DNA of 64,000 bases from NCBI RefSeq assembly GCF_000755245.1, contig NZ_BBMP01000004.1:76440-140439 (forward strand), given 5' to 3'. The stretch comes from Halococcus sediminicola (GTDB taxonomy: Archaea; Halobacteriota; Halobacteria; Halobacteriales; Halococcaceae). Position numbers and translations under genes: made by a program. The notes beneath the pieces were generated by a model. That model saw nothing but the letters and a program-made list of their open reading frames with translations, searched no databases and was not told the DNA's origin. This document shows, piece after piece, positions 27,622 to 35,623 of the stretch (position 1 is the stretch's first letter; each line of letters begins with the position of its first letter).

Positions 27622-27885
27622 ATGGACAAGGAGACGGCTCCGGGCCAGCGTCTGGATTCCGCCGAGTGGAATCGATTGCGAAAGGAGGTCCTCTCCCACG
27701 ACGGCCACCAGTGTGTCAACTGGGGGGGCACAGACATATCTCGAAGTACACCACGTCGTGCCGCTCGAACAGGGCGGGACGAGAACAAGCCGACGAACCT
27801 GGTGGCGGTCTGTCGGTCGTACCATGCGGGTGCTCACGAAGAGAACGTGTATGACCCGAACAGGGAAACGGAGAACGAACGCTGA
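27622..27885 (+). pseudogene. HNH endonuclease gene, double-frameshifted
   Basis: Frame 1 encodes LRKEVLSHDGHQCVNW then, after a gap, NKPTNLVAVCRSYH. The HNH core YLEVHHVVPLEQGG that belongs between them is in frame 2 (about 27738-27780). Two compensating indels are needed, the first next to a G7 tract at 27722-27728. The second Cys of each zinc pair has become Trp and Tyr. The gene is therefore decayed. The TGA at 27883 separates it in frame from an integrase remnant. Confidence 0.7.
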
Positions 27886-28542
27886 CTGCCGACAGTCGAG
27901 GAGGTCAGCAGGCTGGTTCGGAGGACCCAGCATCCGCTGAAACGGGCGATCCTTGGACTGTTTGCGAAGACCGGTATCGGCGTCGGCGAACTCTGTGATC
28001 TGTGCATGGCGAATGTCTTTCTCGACGATGGCGACGTTTCCGAAGCACACGAGGTCAGGGAGTTCGACTGGGTGAACAACGACCACCCAGCGCTTCGAAT
28101 CCGCGTCGAAGGGGACGAACCCTACTCACCACGGAGTGAGCGTGCCAAAACCACTCTCATCCCACTCGACGAGCTGATGTGTCGGATTTTCAAGCGCTGG
28201 TTGGCTGTCCGTCCAGATACACAGCGGCGGTCTCGACCGCTGTTCGTCAGTACGTACTCGTGGGGCGAACGGCTGTCGCCGCTTGCCATCCATAATTCAG
28301 TCGAACCACGGGCTGCGACGCTGGGATTCACCGACGAGGAATCCGAGCTGAACAACTTCACGCCGTACACGCTTCGATACCTCTTCACCGAGCGGCTCTC
28401 TGGCCAGCCGTCCGTCCGTAAGTACATACTCGAAGGAGTGCCGACGACACTCTCGTTCGAGCAAATCGTGGCCATTACCGGGACAACACTATTCCGTACT
28501 CTAATTCTTATCTATCCAAATGAGACGTCACTTCGATTCTAG
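27886..28542 (+). pseudogene. tyrosine recombinase (integrase) catalytic domain, decayed
   Basis: Reading on in the same frame after the HNH stop gives LPTVEEVSRLVRR ... LGLFAKTGIGVGELCDL, the start of a haloarchaeal integrase catalytic domain, and later FTPYTLRYLFTERLSG. The first catalytic Arg (normally TGxRxxEL) is Gly. The HxxR box reads YTLR, and the C-terminal Tyr is not found in the expected DxYTH context. No N-terminal core-binding domain or start codon precedes it. It marks the left part of the island and is probably inactive. Confidence 0.65.
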
Positions 28543-28734
28543 GGGTCTATATATGCTGAGCCTGCGAAAATATACCGGAAATAGTGGCCTATACTATGGT
28601 ATAAGAACGCCTATGCTAACATAACAGTCCATATCTCGCCTCTTCCTGGAGTTTTTGGACGTTCTGTAAGAGCGTTCTGCAAGGCTTGCAGGTACTTGCC
28701 AGAGCAAGTGCTGCAAGGATTTGGGAGTGAGGTG
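28543..28734. other. AT-richer spacer, no gene seen
   Basis: Low-GC stretch after the integrase remnant, with several short direct and inverted words (CTTGCAGG/CTTGCCAG, GCAAGTGCTGCAAGG). No start with coding character is visible on either strand. It may contain the promoter of the small-gene run that follows. Confidence 0.4.
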
Positions 28735-28872
28735 ATGGCTGCTTCGACGCCCCATCCCCGCGGTATGTGTCCTGACTATGGGCCGTCCGGAATTCCTATC
28801 CACGCCAATGGCGGCCTGCTCCAGAACCAGTGTAGCAGCGTAGTCGCGGACAGCTGGGGTAAGTCGGCGTGA
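28735..28872 (+). CDS. possible 45-aa protein at the head of a small-gene run
   Basis: Reads from ATG at 28735 to TGA at 28872. The stop overlaps the GTG start of the next frame (GTGA), the same coupling used by the following genes. It contains two Cys but no recognised motif. Coding status is uncertain. Confidence 0.3.
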   Translation: MAASTPHPRGMCPDYGPSGIPIHANGGLLQNQCSSVVADSWGKSA

Positions 28873-29057
28873 ATCCCCGGCGCACCGTCGGCGACGGCCC
28901 GCAGGTAAAGGTCATCGTCAAACGCTATTCGGACCTTGCCGGGAAGAAGCGCGGGCTGACCACCCCACTGACGACGCTATTCGAAGACCAGTTCGTCAGC
29001 GAGGTCGAGACGCCACAGTGCGGCTTTGGTGAATTCGAAGGGGGTGAGCGAGCGTGA
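28869..29057 (+). CDS. small protein of unknown function
   Basis: 62 aa, GTG start at 28869 overlapping the previous stop, and its own TGA overlapped by the next GTG (29054). It has a basic N-terminal half (VKVIVKRYSDLAGKKRG) and an acidic C-terminal half. No family is recognised. The overlap pattern on both sides is the main support. Confidence 0.45.
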   Translation: MNPRRTVGDGPQVKVIVKRYSDLAGKKRGLTTPLTTLFEDQFVSEVETPQCGFGEFEGGERA

Positions 29058-29218
29058 CGGATCGGGAGGAGAACGATTTGGCCAACGTCGACGACCTCCG
29101 AAAGCCGTATTCTTGCGGGGCGCTCTCGACGGAGATCTACCGTTGCGACGATTGCGAACAGGACCTCGCTGATAGCGAGCGAATCGTGCGGGTTGCAGTC
29201 ACGGGAGGAACGCCATGA
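29054..29218 (+). CDS. 54-aa Cys-rich (zinc-finger-like) protein
   Basis: GTG start at 29054 overlaps the previous TGA; its TGA (29216-29218) overlaps the ATG of the next gene. The sequence has Cys21 and CDDC at 31-34, a plausible metal site in a short acidic protein. Such mini zinc proteins are common in haloarchaeal mobile elements. Function unknown. Confidence 0.5.
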   Translation: MTDREENDLANVDDLRKPYSCGALSTEIYRCDDCEQDLADSERIVRVAVTGGTP

Positions 29219-29568
29219 GCTTCGACGAGATCACAGCTAGCAACAGCGACGGCGACGAGCGCGATGATGAACCTACAGTCGAGAGTCTTGCAGCACGCGT
29301 GCGCGACCTCGAAGCTGACGTCTATGGATTCGCAGATGACGAACAGGCGGCCGGACAAGAGGCGGTCGTTGACGTCAAACGAACGATTGTGTTCCTCGAC
29401 AATCGCCTCGATGAAGACCGGCGAGTGTCGGGCGTCCCTGTCGAAGACGTCTTCCGCATTGCGGGTGTGCTAGGCCTCTCCGAAAGCGTGGTTAAGCAGG
29501 CCTACAACCGTCTCAAGCGCCACGGTGAGATTTACGAGCCAGCAATCGAGGAGGTGCGGGCGACATGA
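29215..29568 (+). CDS. coiled-coil plus winged-helix protein
   Basis: 117 aa. Residues about 20-60 form a heptad-like helix (VESLAARVRDLEADV ... VKRTIVFLD). The C-terminal 45 residues (DVFRIAGVLGLSESVVKQAY, then NRLKRHGEIYEP) resemble the winged helix at the end of archaeal MCM helicases, which suggests DNA binding. The N-terminal module recurs in the gene at 29758 with a different C-terminus. It is coupled to its neighbours by ATGA overlaps. Confidence 0.6.
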   Translation: MSFDEITASNSDGDERDDEPTVESLAARVRDLEADVYGFADDEQAAGQEAVVDVKRTIVFLDNRLDEDRRVSGVPVEDVFRIAGVLGLSESVVKQAYNRLKRHGEIYEPAIEEVRAT

Positions 29569-29765
29569 CGCGCACTGGTCCCATCAAGTGCGGCGACGTT
29601 GAACGCCGTCGGCTCCTCGAAGAACTCGGCCGCGAGGACTGCGTCAAGTTCATCGGCGAGGCCGCCGAAGCAGGCCGGCAGGCCGACGCCGGTGACCATC
29701 TTGGCGACAGCAGCGATGATGTCGAGAACGCCGACCCGTACGTGGAGGCTTCTGCCGATGAGTGA
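29565..29765 (+). CDS. small acidic protein of unknown function
   Basis: 66 aa, ATG at 29565 overlapping the previous TGA and running eight bases into the next gene. The N-terminus is helical and charged (DVERRRLLEELGREDCVKF), the tail very acidic. No family recognised. Confidence 0.5.
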   Translation: MTRTGPIKCGDVERRRLLEELGREDCVKFIGEAAEAGRQADAGDHLGDSSDDVENADPYVEASADE

Positions 29766-30390
29766 GTCGCCAGTCGCGCTCGGCGAGTGGACGCATGACG
29801 AGCTCGAAGCACACATCCGCGATCTCGAAGACGAAATCGAGAGTCTCGATGAGAGCACGTCAGCCATGCGTAACGAATTGGCGTTCATCAAACGGACGCT
29901 CGTTGTGCTTACCGACGCCGAGATCGGCGGCGAGCACCACCCGCTCGAGGGATTGCCCGGCGCCGGTGAACAGACCCGTGGTGACATCGACGACCTCCAG
30001 AGCGCCGTCACGAATCACGGCAAACAGCTCGAAGCCATTCGCGATGTCGGGAGCGAGAAGACCGGCAAGGATGAGAAGGTCGCCGCGATTGCTGCCTTCG
30101 CTCAACAAAAGGTCGACGGAAGCCAGTCAAAGGTCCTCGTCGAGGCGAGCGAGATCCGCGGCTGTACTGGCGTGAGTCGCCGCTACGCCTACGACCTCGT
30201 CGATACCATCGGCAACAGCGACCAGTACGAGTGGGCCGGCGTCCGCGATGCAATGAGCGTCACGACCGGGAGCGGCACCACTCAGAAGAAGAAGGCGCTC
30301 AAGGTCGATTGTGGCAAGCTCCGTGGGAATTCACAGGACCCGGACACTGTGAACAAGTTCACCACACGAACCGACGAGGAGGGACGCTGA
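29758..30390 (+). CDS. coiled-coil protein with C-terminal HTH-like domain
   Basis: 210 aa. Residues 12-60 carry the same module as the 29215 product (HIRDLEDEIESLD ... FIKRTLVVLTD). A linker leads to a C-terminal region with VEASEIRGCTGVSRRYAYDLVDTIG, a helix-turn-helix-like segment, and a Lys-rich end (TTQKKKALKV). It could be a DNA- or replication-associated protein of the mobile element. It ends the overlapping run that began at 28735. No enzyme motif. Confidence 0.6.
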   Translation: MSESPVALGEWTHDELEAHIRDLEDEIESLDESTSAMRNELAFIKRTLVVLTDAEIGGEHHPLEGLPGAGEQTRGDIDDLQSAVTNHGKQLEAIRDVGSEKTGKDEKVAAIAAFAQQKVDGSQSKVLVEASEIRGCTGVSRRYAYDLVDTIGNSDQYEWAGVRDAMSVTTGSGTTQKKKALKVDCGKLRGNSQDPDTVNKFTTRTDEEGR

Positions 30391-30795
30391 GATGACTTTC
30401 TTCCAAAGAGGTGTTCCACCTCCATTGGATTGACTGAAACGTAGCTTGGACCGTGTCGTGCAAGCAAAGGTACAGTAGCGGTGTGTAAACCGCCTGTGTG
30501 CCGCTATGTGCTCCTCGAACTAGAGTTCACACACTCGGAATGATGTGGTGAACGATTTCACAATACAAGACCATGATACGAACCATCGGAATAAAGGTAG
30601 AGTCCGTTGGATCGAGTTGCTCTCTGCCTGACTCCGGCTCAACTACGAGCTGTTTGCCGGCTTGGTAGAGATCGACGAGGTGTTCGCCGCCCTGCCAGCG
30701 CTGGAGCGATGGCGCGGGTTCATCGAGACACACAACGGGCTTGCTGATGTCACAGATGGATCACCGGCTACTGGCCGGCGATCCGTCGAAAATAC
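30391..30795. other. gene-poor spacer with possible remnants
   Basis: No convincing gene. Open frames on both strands (30527-30733 minus, 30662-30877 plus) lack start context and family features. The region separates the rightward small-gene run from the leftward zinc-finger genes and may hold a terminator for one of them. Confidence 0.4.
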
Positions 30796-30912
30796 TCATG
30801 AACCAGAATACCCCGAAATCGGTGTTTGCCCGCCAGCACAGCAGTCCGAACAGACCTCGATCGGCAGTTCGAGATGAATGCCCACGAGCTCCCGATTTCG
30901 CGAAAGCTGCAT
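30796..30912 (-). CDS. possible 38-aa Cys-containing peptide
   Basis: ATG at 30912, stop at 30796. It lies 36 bases downstream of the 51-aa zinc-finger gene on the same strand. It contains VCSDCCAGG. Too short to assign; retained because of position and Cys pattern. Confidence 0.3.
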   Translation of the reverse strand: MQLSRNRELVGIHLELPIEVCSDCCAGGQTPISGYSGS

Positions 30913-30948
30913 CTCTGATGTCTACTCGATCTGAAACAAGGTAAACGA

Positions 30949-31104
30949 CTACTGTCGCGGGGATTTCGCCTCGCGTACGTCACCACCCTCACGAAGCATA
31001 TCGGGACATTCAGGACAGACTCGCACGGTCTCCATGCCGGTCGGAGCGAACACGCGAACGTATCGCTCGGTGACGAACGCGCCGCAATTCAGACACTCTG
31101 ACAT
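30949..31104 (-). CDS. small zinc-finger protein (DUF7563-like)
   Basis: 51 aa. MSECLNCGAFVTERYVRVFA followed by VRVCPECPDML gives two CxxC pairs about 24 residues apart. Short haloarchaeal proteins with the opening xECxxCGAFVTxxYVRVF are widespread and thought to bind zinc. Function unknown. Confidence 0.75.
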   Translation of the reverse strand: MSECLNCGAFVTERYVRVFAPTGMETVRVCPECPDMLREGGDVREAKSPRQ

Positions 31105-31170
31105 ACTGCTATCACTTGATGCTCAGCACTTTGTTCTATCGGTGGACGTAGATATCGAGCTGATTGCTCT

Positions 31171-31261
31171 AGAGATTAGCACTGATCCTCGAGGGTTTTC
31201 ACATCACAGATATCCGATTTATTGAAATCGCCGTGCGAGATACAGGGGGCGTATCTTGCAC
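31171..31261 (+). repeat. two-hairpin repeat element R1, copy 1
   Basis: A block starting AGAGATTAGCACTGA, then TCACATCACAG, then hairpin 1 (CGATTT-ATTG-AAATCG), then a near-palindrome (GTGCGAGATAC, 7-nt AGGGGGC, GTATCTTGCAC) at 31233-31261. It aligns nearly end to end with 56078-56167. It lies between the minus-strand zinc-finger gene and a UspA gene, with no gene of its own. Confidence 0.75.
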
Positions 31262-31367
31262 ATTGGGCGGCAAAGATGTCCTGATCGGGTGATTCACCGT
31301 GTCGACCGCCTGATTGGTTGGGGGTACCCGAGCGCGACTATGCTGTGTTCGCCCAGTGCATCGGTTG

Positions 31368-32264
31368 TTATCGTTCCACGTCTCTCCGCGCGTTGACGGC
31401 TAATACCGGCATTTCAGCGTGTCTGATAACTCGTTCGGCCGTGCTTCCGAGGAGGTAGCGATTGAGACCCGTCCGGCCGGTCGTGCCCATCGTCACGAGG
31501 TCGACCTCGTGTTCGTTAGCGTAGTCGAGCAGGTCGCTCGCCGGCACCCCCTCCTGGACGCTCGTCGTCACATCGAGACCCGCGTCCGTGGCGCGGTCGA
31601 CTATCTCTTCGGTCGCGCGCTCGCCTTCGGCTTCGAACCGCTCAACCAGTTCCGTCGGCGCGGAAGAGCCCGGCGTGAGCGTTATCGCGCCGACATCGAC
31701 GATATTGACTGCATGAATGCGAGCGCCGGCCCGTTTGGCGATCTCGATACCGTGGCCGATGGCGATGCTCGCCGCATCGCTACCGTCGGTCGGAATCAGC
31801 ACGTCTCCGTAGTCGCCGGTGAGTTCGCTGCACTCGACTGCCTTGGCCGTCAGTACCGGACACGAAGCCTGGCGCACGACGCGCTCGGTCACGCTGCCCG
31901 CAACGTACCGGCTCACTCCGGTCCGGCCGTGGGTGCCCATCGAGATGAAATCGACGTCATGCTCATCAGCATATTCAACTATCGCGTCGGCGGGTCTTCC
32001 TCTGAGTACCGCTGTCTCTACCGCGTCGCCCTCGAAGGCGGCTTCGGTCGCCGCGATTGCTTCTTCGTTTTCGGCTTCGATACGCTCGATGAACTGCTGA
32101 TCAACGCCGCCAGCGTTGAACATACCACCCGCTGTCTGGATGTCGGCGGCGCTGACGAGATGAGCCGTCGCGTCGAATATCCGTGCGAAATAGTGGGCGT
32201 GTTCGGCGGCCCGAATCGCGTGCTCGCTGCCGTCAGTCGGGACGAGGATGGTTTCGTACATCAT
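31368..32264 (-). CDS. tandem UspA universal stress protein
   Basis: 298 aa with two complete UspA domains. Each starts with ILVPTDGSEHA or VLIPTDGSDAA and ends with the nucleotide-binding motif GTHGRTGVSRYVAGSVTERV or GTTGRTGLNRYLLGSTAERV. The G-2x-G-9x-G-(S/T) pattern predicts ATP binding. Soluble stress or metabolic protein. A second tandem UspA lies at 33084. The ATG pair at the start leaves a one-residue uncertainty. Confidence 0.9.
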   Translation of the reverse strand: MMYETILVPTDGSEHAIRAAEHAHYFARIFDATAHLVSAADIQTAGGMFNAGGVDQQFIERIEAENEEAIAATEAAFEGDAVETAVLRGRPADAIVEYADEHDVDFISMGTHGRTGVSRYVAGSVTERVVRQASCPVLTAKAVECSELTGDYGDVLIPTDGSDAASIAIGHGIEIAKRAGARIHAVNIVDVGAITLTPGSSAPTELVERFEAEGERATEEIVDRATDAGLDVTTSVQEGVPASDLLDYANEHEVDLVTMGTTGRTGLNRYLLGSTAERVIRHAEMPVLAVNARRDVER

Positions 32265-32419
32265 CCGTCGAGTCGATTCGCTGGCACATAAATCCAGTCG
32301 ACAGTTCCGGGGTGCGGGGAACGGGCCTATGGATTCATGCTTCCCGTTCCCGTGGTGGTTGGGTCGCTCCGATTCGCCACTGGGGTAGAGTTTTGTCGAT
32401 TGATTGCATAGTACACGCT

Positions 32420-32863
32420 ATGGGTGAGGGTAACTCCGGGACGATGGATGAAGACGAACGGGATGGGTTTCTCGGCACCGGTGGCACGGGCGTCATCTCC
32501 CTCGCAGCGGGTGAGACGGCACCGTATTCGACTCCCGTTTCGTACGGCTACGACGCGGCTGAGTCGGTTTTTTACTTCCGGCTCGCCGCCCAGCCAGACA
32601 GCGAGAAGGGCGACCTCGCCGACCGGTCTGTCTCGTTCGTGACCTACGGCAACGACAACGGGTGGAAAAGCGTCGTGGCGACCGGACAGCTGGAGCGAAC
32701 TTCTGAAGAATCGGTCGCTACCGAGAGCCTGCAGGGGCTTGAGCGAGTCCACATTCCCCTCATCGATATCTTCGGCACACCCCCGCGGGAAGTGGCCTTC
32801 GAGTTCTATCGGCTCGTTCCCGACGAGCTGACCACGCGAACGGAAACGCGAACAGAGCTCTGA
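32420..32863 (+). CDS. pyridoxamine 5'-phosphate oxidase-like flavin-binding protein
   Basis: 147 aa. The split-barrel pattern is visible: GFLGTGGTGVISLAAGETAPYSTPVSYGYD, then VFYFRLAAQPDSEKGDL and a C-terminal strand VAFEFYRLVPDEL. Such haloarchaeal proteins bind FMN/F420 or are NimA-like; the substrate is unknown. The ATG at 32420 is preferred because the domain begins right after it. It lies between the two UspA genes. Confidence 0.75.
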   Translation: MGEGNSGTMDEDERDGFLGTGGTGVISLAAGETAPYSTPVSYGYDAAESVFYFRLAAQPDSEKGDLADRSVSFVTYGNDNGWKSVVATGQLERTSEESVATESLQGLERVHIPLIDIFGTPPREVAFEFYRLVPDELTTRTETRTEL

Positions 32864-33083
32864 AACGCCGTCCACAGTAGCGAACCAGATTCGAGGAATA
32901 TCTGAGAAAAGTAGGCGGTTGGCGAGCGTCGCTAACTATCAGTCACTGTTTTCACGACGAGTGCCGGGCGACTCATCAGCCTGAGAATGTGGCCGGTGAC
33001 GCTTGCTAAAAGCGCGCCTAGTTGCTCCACCGATTCGGAGGTAGATATCATTTTCCGCCCGGAGTCGAAGGATGTGAGGAAGC

Positions 33084-33953
33084 ATGATGTACGACACTAT
33101 CCTCGTTCCGACTGACGGTAGTGGAGGAGCGGAGGCGGCCGCACGACACGGGCTGAGACTCGCGAGCGCCTTTGATAGTGAGGTGCGCTTTCTGAGCGTC
33201 GTCGATAGGCGCTCATATAGCGGTGACCTCGCTGGGGTTGATTCGCTGGTGGATGACCAACGTGATGCACTGGTTGAGGGAGCGACGAACAACCTTCGCC
33301 CGCTCGAAGACCTTGCCACAGAAACCGCCGTTCCGTTCGAATCGTCGATCGAGCACGGCATTCCTCACAAGGCGATATTTGAGTACGCTGACGAACATGA
33401 TATCGACATGGTGGTGATGGGAACGCACGGTCGAACGGGGCTTCAGCGTGTTCTCATTGGGAGCGTCACCGAGCGAGTCGTCAGAACAAGTGATATACCC
33501 GTACTCACTACGCGGGCCGTCCCGAACGAGCGCTCGTCGTACGAGGACGTGTTGATTCCGACCGATGGTAGTGATGCCGCGAGTGCTGCTATCGATCATG
33601 GATTGACCATCGCCGAACGATGCGACGCCACTGTCCACGCACTATCGGTCGTGGATGTGAGTTCACTCGCTGATTCCTACAACGTCGCCCCCATCATTGA
33701 GGCGTGGAAGGACGATTGCGAGCGAGCGGTCGCTGAGGTTGCCAAAGCAGCCGAAAGCCGCGATATCGACGTTACTACCGAGGTCAAGCAAAGCACACCT
33801 TATCGGGCTATCAAAATGTACGTCGAAAACAAAGAAGTCGACCTCGTGGCGATGGGCACGCATGGTCGAACAGGACTCGAACGCTACCTCGTCGGCAGCG
33901 TGACCACGCGCACCGTCAGAACAAGTGACGTTCCGGTACTCACGGTCCGATAA
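33084..33953 (+). CDS. tandem UspA universal stress protein
   Basis: 289 aa, two UspA domains. ATP motifs are GTHGRTGLQRVLIGSVTERVV and GTHGRTGLERYLVGSVTTRTV, with starts ILVPTDGSGGA and VLIPTDGSDAA. Related to but clearly diverged from the 31368 protein. Base composition is lower in GC than that paralogue, consistent with separate acquisition. Confidence 0.9.
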   Translation: MMYDTILVPTDGSGGAEAAARHGLRLASAFDSEVRFLSVVDRRSYSGDLAGVDSLVDDQRDALVEGATNNLRPLEDLATETAVPFESSIEHGIPHKAIFEYADEHDIDMVVMGTHGRTGLQRVLIGSVTERVVRTSDIPVLTTRAVPNERSSYEDVLIPTDGSDAASAAIDHGLTIAERCDATVHALSVVDVSSLADSYNVAPIIEAWKDDCERAVAEVAKAAESRDIDVTTEVKQSTPYRAIKMYVENKEVDLVAMGTHGRTGLERYLVGSVTTRTVRTSDVPVLTVR

Positions 33954-34030
33954 CGTCACAGATAGTGAGGCACATCGAAAGGGCCCGTTTTGTGGACTGG
34001 CAGATGTTTAAATCGGACATGGTGAGGTAT

Positions 34031-35099
34031 ACTGACGGCTAAAAGTTCATGTACCTCTAGCTATTGGTGGCGGTATGGCGGCTCTCGAAACCGTCTCTGC
34101 TGAAGACCTCCGCCAAGTCCTGGCAGAGGTCGATGATGCTGATGCCGTACAGCGTCTGATGGCGGCAATCACGTTCAAAGAAATCGGCGATTTGACCCAG
34201 GAAGAAGCCGCTGCACTCTATGGGTTTTCCAGTACTTGGGCTTCGAAATGGTTCAACCGTCTCGAACGGCTCACCGACGAGCCATTCGAGGACGTCGTCT
34301 ACGACGAACCTCGATCCGGTCAACCACCAAAACTCACCGAATCAGAACATCGGCGGTTCGTGGATGACCTCCACGAACCGCCTGAAGAAGTTGGTCTCAA
34401 CGCGCGTGCGTGGACGGTCCCGCTCGCCCAGCAGTATCTCAACCAGAAATTCGACGTGCAATACTGTGATCGCCTCGTCCGACGGCTGATGACCGAGGCC
34501 GGGCTGTCACGACAGACAGCCCGGCCGCAGTACGTCGATGCCGACGAACGTGCTCAAGAAGCGTTCCGTGAAGGCTTCAAAAAAAGCTCACCGATCTGGA
34601 CGACGAATACACGGTCGTAGCAATCGATCAGACTCGACAAGATCTGGCGAACCTCGTCTACGCGTGGTTTCCTGAGGGAGAGCGCCCGACACTGCCGATG
34701 TCGGGCGCATGGGGGAGTCTGAAATTGCTGGGCGGAATCACTGATGACGGAGAGACGTTCTACCTTCCGTGTGAGGATAATTTCACGAGCAATCTCTCGG
34801 TTCGACTACTTGATGCACCCCAAACTGAATTCGGCGAAAAACTCTGCATAGTGCTGGATAACGCACCGTATTTTACGGCGAACAATGTCAACGAATTTGT
34901 CGAAGACACGCCTCTCGAACTGTGTTACCTGCCGCGGGGTTCACCGGAGCTGAACCCCGCCGAGGAATGCTGGCATCAACTCAGCCAACGTCTCGGTAAC
35001 CAGCTCTTCGAGGAACTCGACGAACTTCGCGACGCTGCTCTCACCGCGCTTGATTCGATCGAACCGCCGAGTTTATCCTCGTATTTGTGTCTGTGAGTA
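34031..35099 (+). mobile_element. IS630-type insertion sequence, copy 1
   Basis: 1069 bp bounded by TA duplications (34029-34030 and 35100-35101), the hallmark of IS630/Tc1 insertion. Ends are imperfect inverted repeats (TACTGACGGC at left; right end reads TACTCACAGA on the opposite strand). It carries a two-frame DDE transposase. A copy of the same length and orientation is at 49583-50651. Confidence 0.88.
34075..35096 (+). CDS. IS630 family transposase, two frames joined at an A7 run
   Basis: Frame 1 (34075-34620) is the HTH part, with LTQEEAAALYGFSSTWASKW and a second HTH. Frame 2 carries the catalytic DDE residues: VAIDQTRQ, VLDNAPYF and LNPAEECWHQ, ending at 35096. The switch is at TTCAAAAAAAGCTC (seven A). 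With five or eight A the protein would be in frame; copy 2 has six. Either A-run slippage makes the full transposase, as known in IS630 relatives, or both copies are inactivated there. Confidence 0.8.
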
Positions 35100-35436
35100 T
35101 ATCTCGCTGAGGGCCTGCCCAAGCAGAATGTCGCGGCGCTTTCGGATACCCGCGAGTATCTCAACGAACTGATTGAGTGGCAGCAGCGGCCGGTTGAGAA
35201 CGACGATCTGTCGCAGGCGGCGGAGCCGGTCGGCGACGAGAGCGATGGGAGAGAGGGAACGGTGGTCATGGAGAAAATGACCTGCGGCGACGAGACGTGC
35301 AAGTGCATAACTGGGGGGGGGGGAGAAACACGGTCCGTACAAGTATCGCTACTATCGCACAAGCGACGGCACGCTCACCTCCGAGTACATCGACAACGAG
35401 TGATACTGTTCATATTTTCTCTCGCTTCCCATCCGA

Positions 35437-35484
35437 CCTTGTGTAACAGTAGTGGATCGGGATATACGAGTTCGTTACATAAGG
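35437..35484. repeat. 48-bp inverted-end element R2, copy A
   Basis: Begins CCTTGTGTAAC and ends GTTACATAAGG, so the 11-bp ends are inverted repeats with one mismatch, around a 26-bp unrelated core. Three more copies are in the island. No target duplication is obvious. Confidence 0.7.
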
Positions 35485-35623
35485 CAACCGAAAGCCTCTG
35501 GAGACGGTGATCGATCGTAACAGTGCCGCCTTTGCGGAATTCGCGCGAGATCACCATCGCGCTCGGCGAGGGTTCAGAGCGCCGATGACCACCGAACGCG
35601 CTCGCCGACCTTTGACGAATCGG

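Larger units (their letters stand above)
34020..35403 (+). pseudogene. DUF6788-like gene split by an IS630 element and frameshifted at a G11 tract
   Basis: Removing the IS (34031-35099 plus one TA) joins ATGGTGAGGTA to TCTCGCTGAGGGC and restores MVRYLAEGLPKQNVAAL. The frame then continues through TREYLNELIEWQQRP to TCGDETCKCITGG. At a run of eleven G (35313-35323) the frame shifts. The expected ending KHGPYKYRYYRTSDGTLTSEY is in another frame and stops at 35401-35403. The Cys motif and the KHGPYxYRxYR ending match haloarchaeal DUF6788-type proteins. The gene is doubly broken. Confidence 0.7.

Noticed and set aside
27487..28086. 199-aa minus-strand frame across the HNH/integrase remnants
   Set aside because: The plus strand shows clear HNH and integrase motifs; the minus frame is a shadow.
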